Numbered from the stretch's first letter, positions 1 through 7,546 are shown. The stretch: 64,000 nt of DNA from an uncultured Olsenella sp. (GCA_949287905.1 CASEHX010000018.1:1-64000); one strand, 5' to 3'. Made by a program: numbers and translations. The notes: generated by a model not told the origin, from the sequence alone.

Positions 1-132
1 CCGCCTGCGTGGACGCCGGTCGGGACAGCACACTTTCTGTCCGAGTGCTAAAAACGGGGCGAGAGATATAAACACATGAGAAGCGGCCGCCTGCCTGCGC
101 AGACGGCCGCTTCGATAGCACACTTTTTGTCC
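1..132. repeat. R3: tandem copies of a 90-bp-spaced repeat at the window edge
   Basis: Two 39-base copies lie at 4-42 and 94-132, exactly 90 bases apart and about 70 percent identical. Their best conserved part is AGCACACTTT followed by TGTCC. The copies are separated by AT-rich sequence and by an inverted repeat at 82-112 (AAGCGGCCG ... CGGCCGCTT). No ORF is credible here. The array may continue to the left of the window. I do not recognise the family. Confidence 0.6.
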
Positions 133-147
133 TATAACCCTTGTTTT

Positions 148-341
148 CGCTTGACGAAAGTGGCCTCGTCTTAGCCAAAACCCGCAATATGACTGAGACG
201 AGCCCGCTTTCGTCAAGCGATTTGATCTAGAGGCTGAGACGAGGCCGCTACCGTCAAGCGATCTGAGCTAGAAGCTGAGACGAGCCCACTACCGTCAAGC
301 AACTTGGCTTTGAAACTGAGACGAGCCGTGCTTCACTGAAC
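148..341. repeat. R1 array, locus A: inverted/direct 27-bp repeats with 41-bp period
   Basis: One copy in minus orientation (148-176, containing CTCGTCTTAG at 165) is followed by four copies in plus orientation. Their CTGAGACGAG boxes begin at 193, 234, 275 and 316, so the period is exactly 41 bases. Each copy continues as a degenerate GCCCGCTTTCGTCAAG. The minus-to-plus offset is 28 bases (165 to 193). The same family and the same offset recur at 39410-39710. The region is downstream of the tRNA-Met terminator and shows no coding signal. Confidence 0.85.
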
Positions 342-343
342 GC

Positions 344-382
344 AAACAAAGAGCCGGCCGAGGGACTCCTCCCACGACCGGC
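344..382 (-). terminator. Terminator after tRNA-Met
   Basis: On the minus strand, GCCGGTCGTGGGA pairs with TCCCTCGGCCGGC across a GGAG loop with one mismatch, followed by TCTTTGTTTG. It lies immediately 3' of the tRNA. Confidence 0.7.
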
Positions 383-390
383 GAATCTCT

Positions 391-466
391 TGGTGGGCCC
401 TGAGGGATTCGAACCCCCAACCCAGGGATTATGAGTCCCCTGCGCTAACCGTTGCGCCAAGAGCCC
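391..466 (-). tRNA. tRNA-Met (anticodon CAT)
   Basis: The minus strand folds as a 76-nt cloverleaf: acceptor GGGCTCT/AGGGCCC, anticodon loop CTCATAA, T-arm GGTTCGAATC and an encoded 3' CCA. CAT marks an elongator Met tRNA or an Ile2 tRNA whose C34 is changed to lysidine. The two cannot be separated without identity analysis; the first base pair G-C rules out an initiator-type C-A mismatch. Confidence 0.9.
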
Positions 467-475
467 AAAGTTATG

Positions 476-502
476 AAAAAGGCGACGACCGAAGCCGCCG
501 CC
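476..502 (-). terminator. Terminator between the two tRNA genes
   Basis: On the minus strand GGCGGCGGC, loop TTCG and GTCGTCGCC form a continuous 9-bp stem with two G-T pairs, followed by TTTTT. It separates tRNA-Ala from tRNA-Met, so the downstream tRNA may depend on readthrough or on its own weak promoter. Confidence 0.85.
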
Positions 503-512
503 CTCATTAACA

Positions 513-588
513 TGGTGGAGATAAGGGGGTTCGAACCCCTGACCTCGTGACTGCCAGTCACGCGCTCTCCCAACTGAGCTATATCCCC
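513..588 (-). tRNA. tRNA-Ala (anticodon GGC)
   Basis: A 76-nt cloverleaf with acceptor GGGGATA/TATCTCC, anticodon stem CGTGA/TCACG with loop CTGGCAG (anticodon GGC), T-arm GGTTCGAAC and an encoded CCA. The G3-T70 wobble pair is the alanine identity element and confirms the assignment. Confidence 0.95.
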
Positions 589-605
589 GCGTTGGTGCGT
601 AGAAG

Positions 606-633
606 ATACTACCAAAACGAGCGCCTCAGTCAA
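606..633 (-). promoter_or_regulatory. Promoter of tRNA-Ala
   Basis: On the minus strand TTGACT (628-633), a 16-base spacer and TAGTAT (606-611) lie 18 bases upstream of the tRNA 5' end, the expected place for a stable-RNA promoter. Confidence 0.75.
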
Positions 634-706
634 CCGAGAATTTCAAAAATGTGGAGACGCGAGAAAAACGCCCTGTGCGCATTGCGCTCCAGCCAAGAAA
701 ACTCGA

Positions 707-1729
707 TCACCAGAGCATCTCACGGCTTATGTCCGCCGTGGTCGCCGCACCGCACATCTCCATGACGTCAACGAGCTCGCTCTGCAGCTGCTCGAGGTAC
801 GAGCGCACGCCGTCCTCTCCCCCGCCATAGGCCGCGACGACGAACGGGCGGCACACGAGGCATGCGCGCGCCCCCAGGGCAAGGGCCCGGAAGACGTCAA
901 GGCCGCTTCTGATCCCGCCGTCAACAAGGACCTCAATGCGGTCATCGACAGTTTCCACTATCAATGGAAGAACGTCCGCAGTCGCCGGTACGCCGTCAAG
1001 GACGCGGCCCCCGTGGTTGGAGACCACGATGGCGTCAACGCCCGCCTCAGCCGCTCTCAGAGCCGCAGAGGCCGTCATGACGCCCTTGAGCACAAACGGG
1101 ACGCCGGCCTCGTGGCAACGAGCGGCAACCCGGGCGATCTGCTCCGGGGACTTGGCTCCCGCTGGCGGGTTCATGCCCCTGAGAAACGGAAGTCCGGCGG
1201 CGTCGATGTCCATGGCAACTGCCGCGGGCCTTGTGAGGAGAATCTGCAAGAGGCGCGTCTCGAGCGTCTCGTCGTCCCACGGCTTGACCGTGGGAACGCC
1301 ACGCCCACCAAGCCTCGCCACGACCTTGGTTGCTGCCGTCATGAGCGAGGGGTCGGGGCCGTCACCGGTGAAGGCGAGCGTTCCCATGCTCGAGGCGGCA
1401 TGCAGCACGGCCTCGTTGTACCCCGTCGTGTCGTACCTCTCGCCGTAGTGCTTCCTGACGTCGCCGACGGGGCCGACCATCACGGGAAGGGAGAGCTCCT
1501 GACCCAGAACAGTGACACGCGTGTCCGCGGAGTAGCCCTCGTGAAGCGTGTCCATGTTGACGCTCAGGGCCTGCCAGGCGCCCCAGTTGCGATGTGCCAC
1601 GCGTCCCACGCCCTTGTCCCCAGGCCCGGGGATCACGCCTGCGCACGCGCGTCCGTCACAGACAGGACACGCCTTGCAGAAGGGGCCGATGTTTCCGCGT
1701 GCCGCGGCGGCGAGGTCAACATAGCTCAT
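707..1729 (-). CDS. FMN-dependent alpha-hydroxy-acid dehydrogenase family protein
   Basis: A 340-residue TIM-barrel flavoprotein of the LldD/glycolate oxidase superfamily, probably oxidising a 2-hydroxy acid such as lactate. Seen: the base-histidine motif SNHGGR at residues 237-242, a lysine in VLKGV near 215, and the FMN phosphate loop DGGIRSGLD near 270. The family's N-terminal part is replaced by a short Cys-rich stretch (Cys18, 21, 24, 29) spaced like a small metal site. The ATG at 1729 is chosen because GAGAGGAAG lies just upstream; longer in-frame starts run into proS. It is separated from proS by two hairpins. Substrate unknown; a redox-partner role for the Cys cluster is inference. 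Confidence 0.85.
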   Translation of the reverse strand: MSYVDLAAAARGNIGPFCKACPVCDGRACAGVIPGPGDKGVGRVAHRNWGAWQALSVNMDTLHEGYSADTRVTVLGQELSLPVMVGPVGDVRKHYGERYDTTGYNEAVLHAASSMGTLAFTGDGPDPSLMTAATKVVARLGGRGVPTVKPWDDETLETRLLQILLTRPAAVAMDIDAAGLPFLRGMNPPAGAKSPEQIARVAARCHEAGVPFVLKGVMTASAALRAAEAGVDAIVVSNHGGRVLDGVPATADVLPLIVETVDDRIEVLVDGGIRSGLDVFRALALGARACLVCRPFVVAAYGGGEDGVRSYLEQLQSELVDVMEMCGAATTADISREMLW

Positions 1730-1751
1730 GGGACTTCCTCTCGATAGAAGG

Positions 1752-1776
1752 GTGCCCCGGCCAGAGACCGGGGCAC
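1752..1776 (-). terminator. GC-rich hairpin between proS and the FMN dehydrogenase gene
   Basis: GTGCCCCGG and CCGGGGCAC form a 9-bp perfect stem with a 7-base loop. The T-run after it is poor, so it may be a terminator or a 5' leader hairpin of the downstream gene. Confidence 0.4.
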
Positions 1777-1782
1777 GTGAGT

Positions 1783-1813
1783 GATTCAAAAGGGGTCTGT
1801 CCCCTTTTGAATC
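1783..1813. terminator. 13-bp perfect palindrome, bidirectional terminator-like
   Basis: GATTCAAAAGGGG, TCTGT, CCCCTTTTGAATC. The stem carries A-runs and T-runs on both sides, so it can terminate transcription in either direction. It begins 7 bases after the proS stop codon. The GGGG...CCCC core with the TCTGT loop resembles small palindromes I have seen dispersed in unrelated genomes; this is recollection, not a search. Confidence 0.6.
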
Positions 1814-1820
1814 ATTTGAA

Positions 1821-3536
1821 TTAGGCTCGGGCGGGGACGACGCGCTCGGTGAGCCAGGAGACGAGCTCGTCCATCGGCACGTCGAAGCGCTCGCCGGTCT
1901 CGCGGACCTTGACCTCGGCCATGCCGTTCGCAACGCCACGCTTGCCCAGAATCACCTGGTATGGGATGCCGATGAGGTCCGCGTCGGCAAACTTGACGCC
2001 CGGGCGCTCCTTGCGGTCGTCGAGAAGGACCTCGAGGTCGGCGGCGCAGAGCTCGTCCACGACCCTCTCCGCGACCGGCGTGACCACATCGTCGTTCACC
2101 GCAAGCGGCACGACCTCGACCTCGTAGGGCGCCACGCAGACGGGCCAGGAGATGCCGTGCTCGTCGTTGTGCTGCTCCACGACGGCAGCCAGCGTGCGGG
2201 AGACGCCGATGCCGTAGCAGCCCATGAGGAACGGGCGCTCCACGCCGTCCTCGTCCGCGAAGGTGGCGCCCATAGACTCGGAGTACTTGGTGCCGAGCTG
2301 GAAGACCTGCGAGATCTCGATGCCGCGGGCACTCTTGAGAGCGGCGCCGCAGTGCGGGCAGGGGTCGCCCTCCTTCACGCTCACGAGGTCGGCCCACTCG
2401 TCGACCTCGAAGTCGCGCCCGGGCTTGGCGCCCGTGAAGTGGTAGTCCACCTCGTTGGCGCCGCAGGTCCAGCTCTGGCTCTCGCGCAGGGACTCGTCGC
2501 AGACCAGACGGATGCCGTGCGGAAGCCCCACGGGGCCGATGAAGCCCTTGTGCAGGCCGGCCAGCTCGAGCTCCTCGTCCGTCATGAGGTGGTAGGCGCC
2601 GAAGAGCTTGCCCGCCTTGATCTCGTTGAGCTCGTGGTCGCCGGGAACGATGGCAACGACGTTCGTGCCGTCCTCGGCAACGAGTGCGAGGGACTTGCGG
2701 GTGCCGTTCTCAGGGAAGCCGAAGAAGTCCGCCACGGCCTCGATGGAGCCGAGGCCCGGGGTGTGGACCTTCGTGAGCGTTCCGTCTCCGGGACCCTCGG
2801 TCACGGGCACCTTGGTGGCGGCAGCCTCGACGTCGGCGGCAAAGCCGCAGTCGCAGTAGACGAGCTCGGCCTCGCCGGAGTCGGCAAGCGCCATGAACTC
2901 CACGGAGGTGTCGCCGCCGATCTGGCCGGAGTCGGCCACGACAGGCAGCGCGTAGATGCCGCAGCGCTCGGCGATGCGCGCGTAGGCGGCCTTCTCCTGC
3001 TCGTAGCACTCCTGCAGCGACTCCTGCGTGGCGGAGAAGCTGTAGGCGTCCTTCATGATGAACTCGCGGCCGCGCATGAGGCCAAAGCGCGGGCGCATCT
3101 CGTCGCGGAACTTGTCCTGAATCTGGTAGAGCGTGCACGGGAGCTGCTTGTAGGAGCGCAGCTCGTTCTTCACGAGGTCCGTGAAGGTCTCCTCGTGCGT
3201 GGGGCCCAGGGCAAACTCGCGACCGTGGCGGTCGGAGATGCGCATGAGCTCGGGGCCGTAGGCGTCCCAGCGGCCGGACTCATGCCAGAGCTCGGCGGGC
3301 GTGAGGATGGGAACCATCATCTCCTGGGCGCCGATGGCCTCCATCTCGTCGCGGATGACGGCCTCGATCTTGCGGATCGAGCGCCACGCGAGCGGCAGGT
3401 AGCTGTAGAGGCCGGCGGCGGTCTTGCGGATCATGCCGGCGCGCAGCAGCAGCCGGTGGCTCGCGAGCTCCGCCTCGGCCGGATCCTCCTTGAGCGTGGG
3501 CGCGTACAGCGCGGACATCTTCTGATAACGCTTCAC
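1821..3536 (-). CDS. proS: Prolyl-tRNA synthetase (bacterial type)
   Basis: Charges tRNA-Pro with proline in the cytoplasm. The 571-residue protein has the bacterial ProS order: class II core with ALGPTHEE near residue 110 and motif 2 (FRDEMRPRFGLMRGREF) near 140, an inserted YbaK-type editing domain at about 225-380, motif 3 (GCYGIGVSR) near 440, and a C-terminal anticodon-binding domain. The GTG at 3536 is preferred over the upstream ATG at 3557: AGAAGGGA precedes the GTG at good spacing, and the seven extra residues have no ribosome-binding site. It follows ispG on the same strand across a 338-base gap that holds two structured elements. Confidence 0.95.
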   Translation of the reverse strand: MKRYQKMSALYAPTLKEDPAEAELASHRLLLRAGMIRKTAAGLYSYLPLAWRSIRKIEAVIRDEMEAIGAQEMMVPILTPAELWHESGRWDAYGPELMRISDRHGREFALGPTHEETFTDLVKNELRSYKQLPCTLYQIQDKFRDEMRPRFGLMRGREFIMKDAYSFSATQESLQECYEQEKAAYARIAERCGIYALPVVADSGQIGGDTSVEFMALADSGEAELVYCDCGFAADVEAAATKVPVTEGPGDGTLTKVHTPGLGSIEAVADFFGFPENGTRKSLALVAEDGTNVVAIVPGDHELNEIKAGKLFGAYHLMTDEELELAGLHKGFIGPVGLPHGIRLVCDESLRESQSWTCGANEVDYHFTGAKPGRDFEVDEWADLVSVKEGDPCPHCGAALKSARGIEISQVFQLGTKYSESMGATFADEDGVERPFLMGCYGIGVSRTLAAVVEQHNDEHGISWPVCVAPYEVEVVPLAVNDDVVTPVAERVVDELCAADLEVLLDDRKERPGVKFADADLIGIPYQVILGKRGVANGMAEVKVRETGERFDVPMDELVSWLTERVVPARA

Positions 3537-3631
3537 GTGCGTGTCCCTTCTGTTCAACGTGCAACGCCATTGATTCTACGACATACGGCCGAGAAGAACG
3601 GTCGAGGTCGCAACTCAACCTCCGCCCCCCT

Positions 3632-3711
3632 CGGCGGGGCTGACCTCCGGCGCTCAGACAGCTTGGCGCAGAGAACGCGCCAAGAACTCGCGGCGGAGGT
3701 CAGCCCCGCCG
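3632..3711 (+). repeat. Element E1: nested hairpin with conserved internal boxes
   Basis: An outer 17-bp perfect stem (3632-3648 with 3695-3711) encloses box A GGCGCTCAGACAG (3649-3661), an 8-bp perfect inner hairpin CTTGGCGC/GCGCCAAG with loop AGAGAAC, and box B AACTCGCGGC (3685-3694). The same two boxes recur in opposite orientation in E2, while the arms differ. It lies upstream of proS, which is on minus. Confidence 0.8.
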
Positions 3712-3757
3712 GGAAGGCGGCCATAGCGTCATGCCGTCGATGGTTGTCGCATAGTTG

Positions 3758-3880
3758 ACGTAGGTCCCGCGGCAGCGCGGGCAATTCCCGCCGCGAGTTC
3801 CGCAGCCGCGTCCTTTGCGGCGAGGACCTGTCTGAGCGCCGGGGATTGCCCGCGCTGCCGCGGGGCAGGACGACCTACGT
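3758..3880 (-). repeat. Element E2: second, inverted copy of the nested hairpin
   Basis: Read on minus: box A GGCGCTCAGACAG (3828-3840), an inner hairpin region with loop AAAGGAC between GCCGC and GCGGC, and box B AACTCGCGGC (3790-3799). It is enclosed by long arms: 3767-3789 pairs with 3841-3863 with one mismatch, and ACGTAGGTC at 3758-3766 pairs with 3872-3880 after an asymmetric insert. The outermost arm contains the ispG stop codon, so the element begins at the end of that gene. Confidence 0.8.
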
Positions 3881-4951
3881 GAAGCGTCGCTCGATCTCGG
3901 AGAAGAGCTCGTCGACGGCGTCTACCTCGTCGACGGTTCGGATCTTCTCGCCGGAAGCGAAGAGCACGGCCTTGCCGCGGCCACCCGCAAGTCCGATGTC
4001 AGCGCCCTTAGCCTCGCCGGGGCCGTTAACCACGCAGCCCATGACGGCAACGGTGATGGGGGCACGCACGGTGGAAAGGCGCCGCTCGACCTCCGCGGCC
4101 ACACCCATGAGGTCCCACTGGCAGCGTCCGCAGGTCGGACAGCTCACGAGCTCGGGGCGAAGACGCCTGAGGCCTACGGCCGAGAGCAGGTCCCAGGCTA
4201 CGTTGACCTCCTCGACCGGGTCTGCCGTAAGCGAGAGGCGGATGGTGTCCCCGATGCCCTCCATGAGCAGGGTGCCTATCGCCGCCGCGTTCTTGACGGT
4301 CCCCTGACGGAGGGTGCCCGCCTCGGTCACGCCGATGTGGAGCGGGACGTCTGGCAGCTCACGGGAGAGGGCGCGGTTAACCTCGACGGTCGTGGGGACA
4401 CCGTGGGCCTTCGCGGAGAGGACGATGTCGGCAAAGCCGCGGGAGCGGAAGTGGTCGACGAACGAAATGGCGGATCCCACGAGTTTCTCCACGTGCGTGA
4501 GGTCCTCGCGCTCGGCAAAGGAAGGGTCGAGCGATCCCGCGTTGACGCCGATGCGAATGGGGATGCCCGCGGCGCCCGCCTCGTCGATCACCGCGTCCAC
4601 CCGATCCCAGCTCCCGATGTTGCCAGGGTTCACGCGCAGCGCCGCAGCCCCGCGGCGGCAGGCCTCGATGGCGAGGTGGTGATCGAAGTGGATGTCCGCA
4701 ACCACGGGAAGCGGCGATCCCTCGCAGATGGCGGAGAAGCCCTCGAGGGCGGCGGAGGAGGGAACGGCAACGCGGATGATCTCGCAACCGGCGTCTGCGA
4801 GCCGACGAATCTGAGCGAGGGTGGCGTCGGCATCGGCCGTGTCGGTCGTGCACATCGACTGCACCGACACCGGAGCACCGCCGCCCACGACGACGTCCCC
4901 AACGTGGACGGACCTGGTCATCTGGCGCGGCTGCAGGGACTTCTCGTCCAT
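3875..4951 (-). CDS. ispG: 4-hydroxy-3-methylbut-2-enyl diphosphate synthase (flavodoxin/ferredoxin)
   Basis: Catalyses the reductive ring opening of methylerythritol cyclodiphosphate, the penultimate MEP-pathway step, with a [4Fe-4S] cluster. The 358-residue protein has the N-terminal TIM barrel (VQSMCTTDT near the start, LRVNPGNIG mid-barrel) and the C-terminal cluster domain with SCPTCGRC and GCVVNGPGEAKGADIG supplying the cysteines. The ATG at 4951 follows GGATAGGAGCATC, where the Shine-Dalgarno overlaps the rseP stop codon. This indicates coupling to rseP and dxr, another MEP gene, two genes upstream. The last codon lies in the arm of element E2. Confidence 0.95.
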   Translation of the reverse strand: MDEKSLQPRQMTRSVHVGDVVVGGGAPVSVQSMCTTDTADADATLAQIRRLADAGCEIIRVAVPSSAALEGFSAICEGSPLPVVADIHFDHHLAIEACRRGAAALRVNPGNIGSWDRVDAVIDEAGAAGIPIRIGVNAGSLDPSFAEREDLTHVEKLVGSAISFVDHFRSRGFADIVLSAKAHGVPTTVEVNRALSRELPDVPLHIGVTEAGTLRQGTVKNAAAIGTLLMEGIGDTIRLSLTADPVEEVNVAWDLLSAVGLRRLRPELVSCPTCGRCQWDLMGVAAEVERRLSTVRAPITVAVMGCVVNGPGEAKGADIGLAGGRGKAVLFASGEKIRTVDEVDAVDELFSEIERRFT

Positions 4952-4958
4952 GATGCTC

Positions 4959-6344
4959 CTATCCCACGATGAAGCGAGCAATGTCGTTTCTCAGGACCAC
5001 GACGAACACGAACAGTATGAACCCGAGTCCGAGATAGCTCAGCGTGTCGACCGCCTTTGCGGAGAGCGGCCGGCGCCGCACGAGCTGGATGACCTCTATG
5101 AGGATCTTCCCCCCGTCGAAGGGAGGGATCGGCAGGAGGTTCATGAAGCCCAGGGACATCGAGATGGCAGCGACGACGGAGGCGAGCTCAAAGGCACCCG
5201 AGGAGGCAGCCTCGGAGGTCATGACGGCGATTCCGACGACGGAGGACGACTGGTCGAGCACCTCCATCGTATGAGTGGGGACGATGAGCTTGGCGACGTA
5301 GCTCGCGACCTGTCCCGTGTAGTCGAGCGTCGCGGAGGCCGCCTGGAGGAAGTCGGGGTGGTACGTGTCCACGGTCGCGAGAATTCCGACCTGATCCGAC
5401 GCGACGCCGTCGGGCAGGTCTATGAGCACGGTGCTCTCGGACCCGTCGCGCTCGTAGGTGAGCTCGAAGTCGGTCCCGCTCTCGAGGAGCGGCTCGAGGG
5501 CGGCGACGAGCTCGTCCCACGTGGAGACGGGGGTGCCGTCGACCTCCGTGATGACGTCGCCCGCCTGAAGCCCGGCAGTGGCTGCGGGAGTCCCCTCCGT
5601 CACGCCCGAGATGGTGCTGACGTTTGCCACGTAGTCCACGCCGCGGACCATAAAGGCTGCGGTCACGATCAGAAACGCGAGCACGATGTTCACGAGCGGG
5701 CCCGCGAACAGCATCGCGCAGCGCTTGAGGAAGCCGACGCCAAGATAGGTCCTGCTGCGCTCGTGATCGAGAAACTCCTCCGCGCTCATGCCCGTGTCGC
5801 GACCCTCGCCCGCCTTCGTCGATCCCTCGAGCGCAAAGTCATGCCCGCGATCGTACTCGGTGAGGAGGTTGGCGTCGCGAGCGGGGGCCTCGAAGGCGGC
5901 GGGATAGGTCTTCTGGTTGGGGGTCTCCCCGAGCTCGGGGTTGTAGTAGGGCCTGACGGAGGCCCAGTCGCTCAGCGTGACGAGAAGGTCGTAGGCATGG
6001 TCGAGGTCTATGTGGAGCTCGTCCGCAACCTCCTGAGCGCTGACGCGCCCGCGGCGGGTCACGAGGTCGAGCGCCGGGGCGAGAAGCTCGTCCGAGGCGC
6101 CCTCCATGCCGCAGATGCGCGTGTAGCCACCGAGCAGGAGCGGCGTCACGCCGAACTCGGTACCCACGCTCCGGCTCTTGCGAGAGAGCCTGAAGCGGCA
6201 CGGCATGCCAAGAAAGAACTCCGTCGCACGCACGCGGAAGGCGCGCGCGGAGAGGTAGTGCCCGCCCTCGTGGACGAACACGAGCACGGAGAGCACGAGC
6301 ACGCCCCAGAAGACGATCCAGATCACGTTGAGAATACCGCTCAC
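4959..6344 (-). CDS. rseP: Site-2 intramembrane metalloprotease, RseP/RasP family
   Basis: A membrane zinc protease that cleaves transmembrane anchors of regulators such as anti-sigma factors and can clear signal peptides. The 461-residue protein has HEGGH at 25-29 in its first membrane segment, a PDZ domain in the middle (GTPAATAGLQAGDVITEVDG), and LLPIPPFDGG near 403-412 giving the third zinc ligand. Between the HEGGH helix and the next membrane helix is a soluble insert of roughly 130 residues whose part ALDLVTRRGRVSAQEVADEL looks like a winged helix-turn-helix. The GTG start shares its first G with the dxr TAG stop and has GGAGGT seven bases upstream. The target substrate is not identifiable here. 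Confidence 0.9.
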   Translation of the reverse strand: MSGILNVIWIVFWGVLVLSVLVFVHEGGHYLSARAFRVRATEFFLGMPCRFRLSRKSRSVGTEFGVTPLLLGGYTRICGMEGASDELLAPALDLVTRRGRVSAQEVADELHIDLDHAYDLLVTLSDWASVRPYYNPELGETPNQKTYPAAFEAPARDANLLTEYDRGHDFALEGSTKAGEGRDTGMSAEEFLDHERSRTYLGVGFLKRCAMLFAGPLVNIVLAFLIVTAAFMVRGVDYVANVSTISGVTEGTPAATAGLQAGDVITEVDGTPVSTWDELVAALEPLLESGTDFELTYERDGSESTVLIDLPDGVASDQVGILATVDTYHPDFLQAASATLDYTGQVASYVAKLIVPTHTMEVLDQSSSVVGIAVMTSEAASSGAFELASVVAAISMSLGFMNLLPIPPFDGGKILIEVIQLVRRRPLSAKAVDTLSYLGLGFILFVFVVVLRNDIARFIVG

Positions 6345-7546
6345 TAACAGACCTCCGAAAGCGCGCGCCGGGCAAGTTCCCTGGCGCGGACGTCGACATC
6401 GTCAAGCTGCTGAAGACTCTCTACCCGCTCGACGGACGTGAGCTCCATGACCCGGGAGACAATCCTCTCGATGTCCACAAAGGAGCACGCGCCCTCCCTG
6501 AACGCCGCGTTCGCAACCTCGTTGGCGGCGTTCATCGCGCACGGGAGCGTCCCGCCGGTCCTTCCGGCGTCTTTTGCGAGGGAGAGGCACCCGAAGGTCC
6601 CCTCGTCCGGCTCGGCAAAGGTGAGCGGTCCCGCGGACCACCAGTCCACGGACTCGACGGAGGCGTCCCACCTCTGGGGATAGCTCATGGCGTACTGGAT
6701 GGGCGCCCTCATGTCGGACGAGCCGAGCTGGGCCTTCACCACGCCGTCGGAGAACTCGACCATCGAGTGGATCATGCTCTGCCTGTGGATGAGCACGCTT
6801 ATGTCGTCAACGGGAACGTCGAAGAGGTGGTGCGCCTCGATGACCTCGAGGCCCTTGTTCATGAGCGACGCACAGTCGATGGTGATCTTGGCGCCCATCT
6901 TCCAGGTGGGATGCGCCAGCGCCTCCGCGGCGGTGACGCGGGCGAGCTCGTCGCGCGAGCGCCCGTAGAAGGGCCCGCCGGAGCACGTGAGCCAGATGCG
7001 CCTGAGGTCATCTCGCCTCTCCCCCACCAGGCACTGGAAGATCGCGCTGTGCTCGGAGTCCACGGGAATGAGGCGACCGGGCCCCGCAAGCGGCATCAGA
7101 AGGTCTCCGCCACAAACGATTGACTCCTTGTTCGCATAGGCGAGCGTCTTGCCAGCCCTCAGCGCCTCGTAGCCCGCATGCATCCCGGCGAAACCCACGA
7201 GCGCGTTGACAACGAGATCGACCTCTGGAAGCGAGGCAAGGTCGACCACGGCCTCGGGGCCAAAGCCTAGGTGGGCCCCCTCGGGCAGCTCCGCCAGACA
7301 GACGTCTTTCGAATGCGCGTCATCAGCGACGGCAAGCCACTCGACGCCAAACTCACGGGCGGCGGAGATCAGCGCCTCGGTCGAGGAGTTGACCGAGAGA
7401 GCGACAACGCGGACGCGGTCGCAATGTCTGCGGCAGACGTCCAGGGTCTGCGTTCCAATGGATCCCGAGCACCCGAGAATTGCCACGCGCAGGGGCTTGA
7501 CGTCTCCCATGTCGCGCCGATCGGAAACGGGGGCCTCGCTCATCAT
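6344..7546 (-). CDS. dxr: 1-deoxy-D-xylulose 5-phosphate reductoisomerase
   Basis: Converts DXP to methylerythritol phosphate with NADPH, the committed MEP step. The 400-residue protein shows the nucleotide loop GCSGSIGTQTLD near residue 24, ANKESIVCGG mid-protein, the metal-site motif PVDSEHSA, and HRQSMIHSMVEF. Its ATG overlaps the cdsA TGA stop in an ATGA arrangement with GGGAGG just upstream; a second ATG follows directly. It lies in the uppS-cdsA-dxr-rseP-ispG block common in bacteria, so isoprenoid precursor supply and use are co-expressed. Confidence 0.97.
   Translation of the reverse strand: MMSEAPVSDRRDMGDVKPLRVAILGCSGSIGTQTLDVCRRHCDRVRVVALSVNSSTEALISAAREFGVEWLAVADDAHSKDVCLAELPEGAHLGFGPEAVVDLASLPEVDLVVNALVGFAGMHAGYEALRAGKTLAYANKESIVCGGDLLMPLAGPGRLIPVDSEHSAIFQCLVGERRDDLRRIWLTCSGGPFYGRSRDELARVTAAEALAHPTWKMGAKITIDCASLMNKGLEVIEAHHLFDVPVDDISVLIHRQSMIHSMVEFSDGVVKAQLGSSDMRAPIQYAMSYPQRWDASVESVDWWSAGPLTFAEPDEGTFGCLSLAKDAGRTGGTLPCAMNAANEVANAAFREGACSFVDIERIVSRVMELTSVERVESLQQLDDVDVRARELARRALSEVC

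Noticed and set aside
391-466. Initiator tRNA-fMet
   Set aside because: The first acceptor pair is G-C and the anticodon stem lacks the three consecutive G-C pairs expected of an initiator.
3534-3557. Upstream ATG start for proS at 3557
   Set aside because: No Shine-Dalgarno before it, while the GTG at 3536 has AGAAGGGA at good spacing and matches the usual N-terminus.
2157-3758. 533-codon plus-strand ORF
   Set aside because: Antisense to proS, low-complexity His/Gly/Val-rich translation, no ribosome-binding site.
3537-3874. T-box riboswitch before proS
   Set aside because: No T-box sequence, no specifier hairpin and no antiterminator are visible; the structured elements have a different layout.
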